Shown here: piece by piece, positions 32,477-40,544 of the stretch | Numbering within the stretch: position 1 is the stretch's first letter | Layout: each line of letters starts with the position of its first letter | Origin: Paractinoplanes rishiriensis | GTDB taxonomy: Bacteria; Actinomycetota; Actinomycetes; Mycobacteriales; Micromonosporaceae | Assembly: GCF_016862375.1 (NCBI RefSeq) | Contig: NZ_BOMV01000057.1 | Span: 248,001-312,000, forward strand | Reading direction: 5' to 3' | Length of the DNA stretch: 64,000 nt | Made by a program: the position numbers and the translations under genes | Notes under the pieces: model-generated | What the model was told of the DNA's origin: nothing | The model's database searches: none | The model's input: only the letters and a program-made list of their open reading frames with translations

Positions 32477-34008
32477 GCCGCCACGCCTCCCAACATCAGC
32501 TGGCCGATCGCATAGCGGTCGGTCTCGGCGGGGCGGACCACGCCGGCGAGGTGGCCGTCGTGCAGCACCGCGATGCGATCCGAGATGGACAGCAGCTCGT
32601 CCAGGTCCTCGGAGACCACCAGCACCGCGGCGCCCGCGTCCCGCTGCTCGATGAGCAGCTCCTGGGTCCGGCGGGTGGTGGCGATGTCCAGACCCCGGCT
32701 CGGGTACGCGGCGACCACCACCGAGGCCGGTTCGCCGAGCGCCCGGGTCAGCACCACCCGCTGGATGTTGCCGCCGGACAGCTCGCCCAGCACCCGGGTC
32801 CGGGCCGCCATCCGCAGCCCGGTGGCGGCGTCCCGCTTGTCGGCCCCGGCGGCCACCGCGCGCCAGTCGATGCCCAGCCCGCGGCGGGGTGTGTCACCCA
32901 GGGCCAGGTGTTCGAGCACGGTGAGGCCCGGCACCACGGCATCGGTGACCGGGTCCTCCGGGATGTCGACGGCGCCCGCGGCGATCGCGTCCCGCGGCCG
33001 GCCGACCGGGCGGCCGGCCAGGCGTACGGTGCCCTCGGTGGTTTTCCGAAGTCCGAGGATCACCTCGCAGAGCTCGCGCTGACCGCTGCCGGCCACGCCC
33101 GCAACGCCCACCACCTCGCCGGGCCGGATCGTCAGGTCGACGCCGGACAGCGCGGTGTGGCCACGGTCGCCGGCCACGTGCACGCCGGACAACTCCACCA
33201 CCGGCGCCGCGGCCTCGTGCGTCCGGCGGTCCCGGGCCAGCGGCGGCACCGCACGGCCGACCATCGCCTCGACCAGTTCCGCGTCGGTGTGGCCGGCCGG
33301 GTCGGCGTTGCGCAGCACCACCCGACCGCCGCGCAGCACGGTCACCCGGTCGGCGATCGCGCGGGCCTCGTTCAGCTTGTGCGTGATGATCACCAGCGAG
33401 AGCCCCGCCTGCCGCAGCGCCCGCATCGCGGCGAACAGCGCGTCCACCTCCTGCGGGGCGAGCACGCTGGTCGGTTCGTCGAGGATGAGCAGCCGGCAGC
33501 CGCTCATCAGGACCTTGAGGATCTCGACGCGCTGCCGCTCGCCGATCGAGAGGTGGCGGACCAGGGCGTCCGGGTGCACCGGCAGGCCGTAGCGGTCGGC
33601 GGCCCCGGCGATGTCGCGGGACAGCCGCCGCCGGTTGAAGCGTGGCCCGCGCAGCGGCAGGGCCAGCCCGATGTTCTCGGCCACGGTGAACGCCGGCACC
33701 AGCCGCATGTCCTGGAAGACCATGCCGATGCCGGCCGCGCGGGCCGCCGCCGGCGAGGTGAGTGGGGTCGGTACGCCGTTGACGTGGAACTCGCCGGCGT
33801 CGGGCCGGTAGACGCCGTAGATGAGCTTCATCAGGGTGCTCTTGCCGGCACCGTTCTCGCCGAGCACCGCGTGCACCTCGCCGGCAGCCACCTCGAAGTC
33901 GACCCCGTCGTTGGCGACGACGTCACCGAAGCGGCAGGTCAGCCCGCGTACCGCGAGCAGCGCCGGCGCGGTGGCGGGCGGTGCATCGAGCGATGGATGC
34001 GTGGTCAT
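32473..34008 (-). CDS. ABC importer ATP-binding protein with two nucleotide-binding domains
   Basis: A tandem ATPase of 511 residues, as in nucleoside and sugar importers of the RbsA/YufO type. The first domain shows the P-loop GENGAGKSTL near residue 50, LSIGERQRVEIL and LILDEPTSVL. The second has a degenerate Walker A (GVAGSGQRELCEV), LSGGNIQRVVLTRAL and a weakened Walker B (VVVAAYPSRGLD). The asymmetry is normal for this group. It is the first gene of the importer operon. Its ATG at 34008 lies only four bases from a TCCTATAGGA palindrome, leaving little room for a ribosome-binding site, so the mRNA may be leaderless or the site may control translation as well. Confidence 0.9.
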   Translation of the reverse strand: MTTHPSLDAPPATAPALLAVRGLTCRFGDVVANDGVDFEVAAGEVHAVLGENGAGKSTLMKLIYGVYRPDAGEFHVNGVPTPLTSPAAARAAGIGMVFQDMRLVPAFTVAENIGLALPLRGPRFNRRRLSRDIAGAADRYGLPVHPDALVRHLSIGERQRVEILKVLMSGCRLLILDEPTSVLAPQEVDALFAAMRALRQAGLSLVIITHKLNEARAIADRVTVLRGGRVVLRNADPAGHTDAELVEAMVGRAVPPLARDRRTHEAAAPVVELSGVHVAGDRGHTALSGVDLTIRPGEVVGVAGVAGSGQRELCEVILGLRKTTEGTVRLAGRPVGRPRDAIAAGAVDIPEDPVTDAVVPGLTVLEHLALGDTPRRGLGIDWRAVAAGADKRDAATGLRMAARTRVLGELSGGNIQRVVLTRALGEPASVVVAAYPSRGLDIATTRRTQELLIEQRDAGAAVLVVSEDLDELLSISDRIAVLHDGHLAGVVRPAETDRYAIGQLMLGGVAA

Positions 34009-34011
34009 GCG

Positions 34012-34087
34012 TCCTATAGGACTGCTCGATCGTTTCGGCCACGTGTCACGGTCGTAACGGGTGATGTTTCGCGGTTGGCCTATAGGA
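34012..34087. promoter_or_regulatory. Paired CCTATAGG operators between the ABC importer and the GntR gene
   Basis: TCCTATAGGA, a perfect 10-bp palindrome, is at 34012-34021 immediately before the ATPase start. CCTATAGG recurs at 34079-34086, eight bases before the GntR start. Short AT-centred palindromes of this kind are typical FCD-type GntR operators. One copy at each gene start suggests the divergent regulator represses both the importer and itself. Confidence 0.65.
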
Positions 34088-34094
34088 TGCGGGC

Positions 34095-34802
34095 ATGGCG
34101 ATCACGGGTTTGCCCCGGCTCGAGCGGGCGGCGGCGGGCAGCACCGGCGACCGGGTCCGCGACATGCTGGCCGAGGCGATCCTCAGCGGGTTGCTGCCCG
34201 AGGGCGCCCACCTCAACGCCGACTCGCTGGCAAAACAACTAGGAACAAGCCACATCCCGGTACGCGAGGCGCTGCGCTCCCTGGGGGCCGACGGCTGGAT
34301 CGACTACCGGCCACACCTGGGCGCGTACGTCCGGGCCCGCACCGAACACGAACTGGCCGATCTCTTCGAGGCCCGCCTGGAAACCGAGTGCCGCACGATG
34401 GCCCTGGCCGCCGAACGCCGCACCGCGGACCAACTGGCCGACCTCGACGAGATCCTGTCCCGGCAGGCGACCGCCGACGACCCGGTCGCCCTGGCCCGCA
34501 TCAACGCCGAGTTCCACATCGCGGTCGCGGCCTGCTCGCAGAACGAACTGATGGCCGGCTTCATCCGGACGCTGAGCATGCGGGCCCGCTTCTACTTCTC
34601 GGCGGTCGCCCCACACCGCAAGGAGCAGTCGCTGCGCGACCATCGCGCGATCGTCGAGGCACTGCGCCGCCGCGACAGCACCGAGGCGGAACGGATCGGC
34701 CGCGCCCACGTCACCAGCACCCGGTTGGACGTGTCCCGCTCGCTGAGCCGGACTTCGCTATCGTCACCGGCATGCGAGTCGGTCGATGGTCGTTGGTCGT
34801 AG
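34095..34802 (+). CDS. GntR family regulator, FCD subgroup
   Basis: This 235-residue regulator has an N-terminal winged helix (DRVRDMLAEAILSGLLPEGAHLNADSLAKQLGTSHIPVREALRSL). An FCD ligand-binding domain contains the conserved metal/ligand positions around ELADLFEARLETE, NAEFHIAVAACSQN and DHRAIVEALRRRD. FCD regulators usually sense carboxylates or sugars and repress uptake or catabolic genes. Divergence from the BMP importer and the CCTATAGG sites near both starts make it that system's regulator. The last 20 or so codons overlap the start of the following lipoprotein gene by 31 bp, and the tail LSSPACESVDGRWS is not conserved-looking. Confidence 0.87.
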   Translation: MAITGLPRLERAAAGSTGDRVRDMLAEAILSGLLPEGAHLNADSLAKQLGTSHIPVREALRSLGADGWIDYRPHLGAYVRARTEHELADLFEARLETECRTMALAAERRTADQLADLDEILSRQATADDPVALARINAEFHIAVAACSQNELMAGFIRTLSMRARFYFSAVAPHRKEQSLRDHRAIVEALRRRDSTEAERIGRAHVTSTRLDVSRSLSRTSLSSPACESVDGRWS

Positions 34803-35320
34803 CCGCGGCGGTGCTGCTCACCGGCTGCGCCCGCCCCGGTGACCCCGGCGCCCAACTGTCGCCCTTGGTCGTCCGCAGCGGCGAGGCCACGGCGTCGGCC
34901 GTCGCCGTCACCCGGCCGCCCCGCCCGGGCGAGGCGTCGTGCGGGATCGGCGCCCGCCCGCGCCCGTCCGCGAACCCGTCGGAGTCCTGGGACGTGAACG
35001 ACGCACGCGAGCGGGCCCGCCGCGCCCTGATCGCCGCGAACCCGCCGACCCCGCTGCGCGGCGCGGTCCCGCCGGACGCCATCCCCGGCGCCGAGTCCTG
35101 CATCATGCGCCTGCGGATGGACTTCTCGCTGCGGTCCGCCGGCGGTTCCGCCGACGAGCGCGGCGTCGAGGACTCGCTGCGCGCGGCCGGCCTGACCGCC
35201 ATCGAGGTGACCTCGGGCCCGGCCTTCACCGCGTCCACCGGCTACGCCTGCATCCACGGCACCCTGCCCGACGACTTCACCATCGGCCCGCTGGCCGCCG
35301 ACGGCTCCTGCCGCCCATGA
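34772..35320 (+). CDS. Putative lipoprotein of unknown function
   Basis: This 182-residue protein begins MRVGRWSLVVAAAVLLTGCARPGD, a lipoprotein signal with the cysteine at residue 19. A Pro/Ala/Thr-rich segment follows (VTRPPRPGEASCGIGARPRPS), then a folded part with DARERARRALIAANPP, a Cys in AESCIMRLRMDF, and CIHGTLPDDFTIG near the end. Three or four cysteines after the lipobox could form disulfides. It starts inside the GntR gene and is probably expressed from the same transcript. I do not recognise the family; the layout is that of actinobacterial surface-anchored proteins of unknown role. Confidence 0.7.
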   Translation: MRVGRWSLVVAAAVLLTGCARPGDPGAQLSPLVVRSGEATASAVAVTRPPRPGEASCGIGARPRPSANPSESWDVNDARERARRALIAANPPTPLRGAVPPDAIPGAESCIMRLRMDFSLRSAGGSADERGVEDSLRAAGLTAIEVTSGPAFTASTGYACIHGTLPDDFTIGPLAADGSCRP

Positions 35321-35404
35321 CGGCAGACCGCGCGGCGGGCACGGGCGAAGAGCGGCAGGAGGGCGGGGACGGTTAATCGCGCTGCCCCGGGGCACCCGGC
35401 CACT

Positions 35405-36205
35405 ATGACAACGTCGACCAATGAGTTCGCGGTGGTTACCGGTGCGTCCAGCGGTATCGGGTACGAGCTGGCCCGGCAGTTCGCCGAGCACGGGTACGAC
35501 CTTTTGATCACCGCCGAGGACACCGCGATCGAGCAGGCCGCCACCGATCTGCGCCGGGACGGCCGGACCCAGGTGACCGCGGTCCGGGCCGACCTGGCAA
35601 CCTACGACGGGGTGGAACAGGTCTGGGACGCCATCCGGCGCACCGGGCGGCCGGTGGACGCGATCGCGCTCAACGCCGGCCGGGGCATCGGCGGCGACTT
35701 CACCCGGCAGACCGACCTGGCCGAGGAACTGGACGTGATCGACGTCAACGTCACGTCGACCGTGCACCTGGCCAAGCGGGTGCTGCCGGACATGGTGGCG
35801 CGCGACGCCGGGCAGGTGCTGTTCACGTCCTCGATCGCGTCCACCATGCCGGGCACCTACCAGGCGGTCTACAACGCGTCCAAGTCGTTCGTGCAGTCGT
35901 TCGCCGAGGCGTTGCGGGCCGAGCTCAAGGACAGCGGCGTGACCGTGACGTCGCTGATGCCGGGGCCGACCGACACCAACTTCTTCCACCGCGCCGAGAT
36001 GGACGACACCAAGGTCGGCGCCGGCCAGAAGGACGACCCGGCGCTGGTCGCCAAGCAGGGCTTCGAGGCGATGCGCAAGGACAAGGAGAAGGTGGTCGCC
36101 GGCTCGCTCAAGACCAAGGCGCAGGGTGTGGCCAGCAAGGTGACGCCGGACCGGGTCAAGGCCGAGATGCACCGCAAGATGGCCGAGCCGGGCAGCGCGG
36201 AGTAA
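35405..36205 (+). CDS. Short-chain dehydrogenase/reductase
   Basis: A classical SDR of 266 residues. The nucleotide-binding TGASSGIG motif lies at 13-20, LNAG near 94, and the catalytic Ser-Tyr-Lys appears as TSSIAS ... YNASK (about residues 142-160). The protein ends in a Lys-rich tail (MRKDKEKVVAGSLKTKAQGVASKVTPDRVKAEMHRKM) longer than in most SDRs. That tail is shared by a subgroup often annotated as SDR family NAD(P)-dependent oxidoreductases of unknown substrate. The start ATG follows an AT-poor gap of 84 bp. No neighbour suggests a pathway, and the substrate is undetermined. Confidence 0.85.
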   Translation: MTTSTNEFAVVTGASSGIGYELARQFAEHGYDLLITAEDTAIEQAATDLRRDGRTQVTAVRADLATYDGVEQVWDAIRRTGRPVDAIALNAGRGIGGDFTRQTDLAEELDVIDVNVTSTVHLAKRVLPDMVARDAGQVLFTSSIASTMPGTYQAVYNASKSFVQSFAEALRAELKDSGVTVTSLMPGPTDTNFFHRAEMDDTKVGAGQKDDPALVAKQGFEAMRKDKEKVVAGSLKTKAQGVASKVTPDRVKAEMHRKMAEPGSAE

Positions 36206-36207
36206 CA

Positions 36208-36227
36208 CCCGGTTTTCCTCAACCGGG
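36208..36227 (+). terminator. Hairpin after the SDR gene
   Basis: CCCGGTT and AACCGGG flank TTCCTC, a perfect 7-bp stem three bases after the SDR stop. It has no U-tract, as is usual in high-GC actinomycetes. Confidence 0.5.
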
Positions 36228-36286
36228 GCGGCGGGGTTCCGATCAGCGGAGGTCGTACGCCGAGCACGAGGTTGAGGAGACACCCG

Positions 36287-37912
36287 ATGGGGCGACGTGG
36301 CTGGTTGCCGGTGTGGCCGCTGGTGTTGCTGGGGCTGAACTCGGCGCTCCTGCTCGCCATGAGCGGCAGCGCGGATTACGAGGCCCGTAAGTGGATTCTC
36401 GGCCTCGTCGCCAACGTGATCGGCCTGAGTGTGACGCTCTGGGCCGCCTTCCAGCGCGGCGTGCCGGCCCGGCAGCGCCGCCCGTGGAAGTTCTTCGCGG
36501 CGTACTGGATGCTGCTTCTGGCCTCGGCGACCTTCATGATGGCGGCGTTCCGCGACCCGGCGCACCAGGACATGACGATGATGATCCCGGGCGCGATGCT
36601 GTGGGTGGCGGCGGGCATCCCGACGCTGCTCGCGCTGCTGTCGTTCCCGGTGCGCAGGATGTCCGGTTCCGAGCGGATCCGGTTCGGGCTGGACATGGCG
36701 ACCGTGTGCGGCGGCGGCTTCATCCCGCTGTGGTTCCTGGTGCTCGCCCCGGTGGTGGGCAGCGACTGGGACACCCGGCACGCGTTCACCATCGCCCAGC
36801 CGATCGAACACCTGCTGCTGATCTTCGTGGCCTCCGCGGTGCTGCTGCGGGCCGGCATCACCTCGGTGCGGCACCCGCTGGCGATCATCCTGAGCGGGCA
36901 GGCCGTCATCGCGGTCGGCGTGGTCTGGGTGGCCTACCTCATGGTCCAGGGCGGGACCATGCCGGGCGTCCCGCTCGACCTGGTCCTCCAGGGCGGCACC
37001 TACCTGCTGGTGCTCGGCATGGCGGTGCAGGTGCGCAACGCCGGCCGGACCGACGCCGAGACGGTGGCCGGCCCGAACACCCGGCGACCGGCGCTGGTCC
37101 CGTACGTGGCCCTGGGTCTTGGTTACAGCTGCCTGGTCGCGGCGGCATTCGGCCGGGAAGCGGGCCTGTGGGCCGGCATGATCGGCGGCGCGCTGGTGAT
37201 GACCGGCGCGGTGGCCGCCCGGCAGATCTTCGCGCTGCGCGAGAACCACCACTTCGTGGTCCGCGACGCCCTCACGGGGCTGGCCAGCCGGATCTTCCTG
37301 CACGACATGCTGCACCGGGCGGTCGAGCGCACCAAGCGCACCTCGCGACCCACCGCGGTGCTGCTGATCGACCTCAACGGCTTCAAGCCGATCAACGACA
37401 AGTACGGGCACGCGGCCGGCGACGAACTGCTGACCGCGTTCGGCGCCCGGCTGGGGTCCTGCGTGAGCACTGGCGACACGGTGGGCCGGCTGGGCGGCGA
37501 CGAGTTCGCGGTGGTGCTGCCGGACGTCACCGACGCGATGTCCGCGCTGCGGGTCGCCGACACGATCATCGCCACCTGCGTCGAGCCGTTCACGGTGGCC
37601 GATCACGAGGTGCTGGTCGGCGCGAGCATCGGCGTCAGCATCAACGGCGACGGCGAGCCGCTGACCGGGCACGAGTTGCTGCGCCGGGCGGACGTCGCGA
37701 TGTACCGGGCCAAGCAGCACAGCGCGGGCAACGCGTACCTCTATGACCTGAGCATGGACATCGACCCGGACTCGGTCCCCGAGCCCACCCCGATGCCCGG
37801 CCTGTCCACCGACGAGCTCGCCGAGCTCGACCGGCTGCGCAGCCGGATCGCCGACCTGGAGCGCAAGGGGCTGAGCGCGGCGGGTGCGATGACTGAGTCG
37901 GTATCCCGGTAA
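36287..37912 (+). CDS. Membrane-bound GGDEF diguanylate cyclase
   Basis: This 541-residue protein has an N-terminal half that is hydrophobic, with about nine to ten predicted helices (residues 8 to 310). A GGDEF domain follows from about 325: DALTGLASRIFLHDML, LLIDLNGFKPINDKYGHAAGDELL, an intact GGDEF and a following VGASIGVSI. It should make cyclic di-GMP in response to a membrane or periplasmic cue. DNGF-type substrate positions look normal and no inhibitory RxxD is seen before the motif. The C-terminal ELAELDRLRSRIADLERKG is a probable short coiled coil. The ATG at 36287 has GAGGAG seven bases upstream and is preferred to the in-frame TTG at 36272. Confidence 0.88.
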   Translation: MGRRGWLPVWPLVLLGLNSALLLAMSGSADYEARKWILGLVANVIGLSVTLWAAFQRGVPARQRRPWKFFAAYWMLLLASATFMMAAFRDPAHQDMTMMIPGAMLWVAAGIPTLLALLSFPVRRMSGSERIRFGLDMATVCGGGFIPLWFLVLAPVVGSDWDTRHAFTIAQPIEHLLLIFVASAVLLRAGITSVRHPLAIILSGQAVIAVGVVWVAYLMVQGGTMPGVPLDLVLQGGTYLLVLGMAVQVRNAGRTDAETVAGPNTRRPALVPYVALGLGYSCLVAAAFGREAGLWAGMIGGALVMTGAVAARQIFALRENHHFVVRDALTGLASRIFLHDMLHRAVERTKRTSRPTAVLLIDLNGFKPINDKYGHAAGDELLTAFGARLGSCVSTGDTVGRLGGDEFAVVLPDVTDAMSALRVADTIIATCVEPFTVADHEVLVGASIGVSINGDGEPLTGHELLRRADVAMYRAKQHSAGNAYLYDLSMDIDPDSVPEPTPMPGLSTDELAELDRLRSRIADLERKGLSAAGAMTESVSR

Positions 37913-37951
37913 GTCGTTGCACGCGGCTCCATCCTGGACCAGGGTGGGCTG

Positions 37952-40474
37952 GTGAATCTGTTTCGCACGGTGACCGGACTGTCCGCGGCGCTGCTCGGCG
38001 CCGGCCTGCTCGTGACCCCGGTGTCGGCGGCCCCGCCCGCCGAGCCGTCCACCCGCGACTTCGGCAACGGCCCGGAGCGCAACGAGATAGCCGCAACCAT
38101 TCCCGAGGGTGGCACCCTGACCACGCTGGCGGCGCCGGACACCCGCTGGACGCCGCCGCGCCGGGGCTACCCGAGGCAGAACGACCTGCGGGAATACCCG
38201 GTCAACCCGGACGACCGGTCGATCAAGCTGGGCCTGGTGCCGTACCACGGCATCGCGCCGCGGCTGAACGCGCTGCAGGACGCCTCGCAGCGGGTGTCGG
38301 CCGAGGTCGTGGGGCAGTCCGCGCTGGGCCGCGAGCTCTACCTGGTGACCCTGACCGCGCCGGAGTCCGCGGCCGAGAGCGCCCGGCAGGACCGCTGGCG
38401 CGAACAGATCGAGGACGACCCGGCCGCCGCGAAGCGGGACCGCGCGCTCGCGAAGGGCTACAAGACGCCGGTCTGGATCAACGCGAACATCCACGGCGAC
38501 GAGTGGGAGGGCACCGACGGCTCGCTGCGGGTCATCGAGCGGCTGGCCACCGCCACCGACGCCGCGACCGCCGCGTTTCTGCGCCGCAGCCGGGTGTACG
38601 TGACCGTGACCAACAACCCGGACGGCCGGATCGCCGGCACCCGGGCCAACGGCGCCGGCTTCGACATCAACCGCGACCACGCCACCAGCTCGCAGCCCGA
38701 GTCGCGGGCGGTACGGGACGTGGTGATCGCGACCCAGCCGTTCGTGATGCTCGACGAGCACGGTTACACCGGCACCACGCTGATCGAGCCGGCCACCCCG
38801 CCGCACGGCCAGAACTACGAGTACGACCTCTACATCAAGCACGCGCTGCCGAACACGCTCGGCATGGAGGCCGCGATCCAGGCGCTCGGCAAGCCGGAGA
38901 CCGCGCGGGCCGACATCCCGTTCCGCGACTACGCGCCGGGTGACTGGGACGACTGGCCGCCGATCTTCACCCCGATGTACGCGATGTACCAGGGCGCGAT
39001 CGGGCACACCGTGGAGATCCCGCTGCGGGTCAACCGGGCCGACTACGACAACCTGCCGGTCGAGGAACTGCGCCGCCGGTCCGCGCTGAACACCGACGTG
39101 GCCGAGGCGACCATCGAGGCCGCCCTGCGCTACTCCGACACCAACCGGGCCACGCTGCTGGCCGACCAGATCGAGCAGTTCCGCCAGGGCTGGGCGGGCG
39201 CGCCGTCGCCGCAGATCCCGGACGGCTTCGTGGACGGCTTCGGGCCCGAGGACCGCTATTCGACCGAGTTCCCGCGGGCGTACGTGATCCCGGTGGGTCC
39301 GGCCCAGCGCTCCGCCCCCGCCGCCGCTCGCCTGGTTGACCACCTGGTGTCGCACGATGTGCGGGTGACCCAGGCCCGCCGCGACTTCACCCTGAACGGC
39401 CGGCGTTACCCGGCCGGCTCCTACGTCGTGGACATGCACCAGCCGAAGCGCGGTCTGGCCAACGTGCTGCTCGAGGCCGGCCGGGACATCTCCGAGCTGG
39501 TGCCGCAGATGTATGACATCTCGGGTTGGAGTCACCGGCTGCTCTGGGGCGCCTCGGTCGACATCAGCCGCTCGGCAGCTCCGCGGGTGTCCACACGTCC
39601 GGTGACCGTGGCTGCCGGCACCGGTTTTGTGCCCAGCGGTCGTGGCGATCTGGCGCTGACCCTGCGCGACGCGGCCGACATCCGGGCCGTCAATGCGCTG
39701 GCCGACCTCGGTGTCCCGCTGAGCCGCACATCCGCGGCCACCGTCGTGGTTCCGGCCGCGGGGCGCGCCTCGGCCAAGGCGGTTTCCCAGCAGTTCGGCG
39801 TACGTTTTGAGCCGGCGCCCCGCGGTGTGCCGCGCACCCCGTTCGAGAAGCCGGTGCTGGCCGCCGCGGTGTCCGCCGACGAACTGTTCGCCCTCCGGGA
39901 CATGGGCTTCGAGGTCCGTACCGTGTCCACCGCCCTGCTGAACGCGGGCGCCGATCTGTCCGGTGTGGACGTGCTGCTGGTCTCGTCGGGCCTGTCCTAC
40001 CTCGGGTTGAACGCCACCGCGAAGGCCGCGGTCGACCGCCTGCTGGCCGGCGGGGGAGTGGTGACCCGGGGCGGCACCGGCGCGGCCTTCAACACGGCCG
40101 CCGGGCTGCTGCCGGCCACCGCGGTCCTCGGCCGCGGCGACGCCAACGGCGTGGTGTCGGTGCAGAACACCGGCGCGGTGGTCGGTGCCGGCTCGCTGCC
40201 GCACTCGTTCGTCTACTCGCCGATCTGGTTCACCGGGTCCGGTTTCACCGTGGAGCAGCGCTACGCGGCCGATCCGCTGGTCGCGGGGCACTGGGTGCCG
40301 AACGCGGCCGGCGTGGGCGGGCCGGAGCAGGCGGCCGGCCAGGCCTCGGTGGTCTCCGGGGCGACGGCCCGCGGCGGGAAGGCGGTGCTGTTCGGCACCG
40401 AGCCGCTGTTCCGGGCCCACCCCAAGGGGTTGTACGCGCAGTTCGCGCGGGCCATCTACTGGTCCGCGCCGTAG
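37952..40474 (+). CDS. Secreted M14-family zinc carboxypeptidase-like protein
   Basis: An exported protein of 840 residues. The signal peptide is LFRTVTGLSAALLGAGLLVTPVSA, cleaved near residue 27. The M14 domain shows the zinc pair in NIHGDEWEG (His and Glu, near residue 180), the substrate-binding NNPDGR and NRDH motifs, and the third ligand in DEHGYTG. A long C-terminal region with repeated VSSGLSYLGL and beta-rich stretches follows, and may be a glutamine-amidotransferase-like or jelly-roll domain. Family members cleave C-terminal residues of peptides or cell-wall stems. The start is the GTG at 37952, with AGGGTGG upstream. It converges on the GH43 operon, with a strong terminator between. 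Confidence 0.85.
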   Translation: MNLFRTVTGLSAALLGAGLLVTPVSAAPPAEPSTRDFGNGPERNEIAATIPEGGTLTTLAAPDTRWTPPRRGYPRQNDLREYPVNPDDRSIKLGLVPYHGIAPRLNALQDASQRVSAEVVGQSALGRELYLVTLTAPESAAESARQDRWREQIEDDPAAAKRDRALAKGYKTPVWINANIHGDEWEGTDGSLRVIERLATATDAATAAFLRRSRVYVTVTNNPDGRIAGTRANGAGFDINRDHATSSQPESRAVRDVVIATQPFVMLDEHGYTGTTLIEPATPPHGQNYEYDLYIKHALPNTLGMEAAIQALGKPETARADIPFRDYAPGDWDDWPPIFTPMYAMYQGAIGHTVEIPLRVNRADYDNLPVEELRRRSALNTDVAEATIEAALRYSDTNRATLLADQIEQFRQGWAGAPSPQIPDGFVDGFGPEDRYSTEFPRAYVIPVGPAQRSAPAAARLVDHLVSHDVRVTQARRDFTLNGRRYPAGSYVVDMHQPKRGLANVLLEAGRDISELVPQMYDISGWSHRLLWGASVDISRSAAPRVSTRPVTVAAGTGFVPSGRGDLALTLRDAADIRAVNALADLGVPLSRTSAATVVVPAAGRASAKAVSQQFGVRFEPAPRGVPRTPFEKPVLAAAVSADELFALRDMGFEVRTVSTALLNAGADLSGVDVLLVSSGLSYLGLNATAKAAVDRLLAGGGVVTRGGTGAAFNTAAGLLPATAVLGRGDANGVVSVQNTGAVVGAGSLPHSFVYSPIWFTGSGFTVEQRYAADPLVAGHWVPNAAGVGGPEQAAGQASVVSGATARGGKAVLFGTEPLFRAHPKGLYAQFARAIYWSAP

Positions 40475-40492
40475 TCGCTGCCGCAACAGACA

Positions 40493-40525
40493 GAACGGGC
40501 GCGCCAATTGCCGGCGCGCCCGTTC
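40493..40525. terminator. Bidirectional terminator between the M14 and GH43 genes
   Basis: Perfect 13-bp arms GAACGGGCGCGCC and GGCGCGCCCGTTC flank a 7-base loop, in the 70-bp gap between convergent genes. CTTCTTG follows on the + strand. This is one of the strongest hairpins in the window. Confidence 0.85.
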
Positions 40526-40544
40526 CTTCTTGCGTCCCTCGTGA

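Noticed and set aside
34592..40507. Open reading frame of almost 2000 codons on the - strand
   Set aside because: It runs antisense through four well-supported genes and contains only shadow-type composition with no domain.
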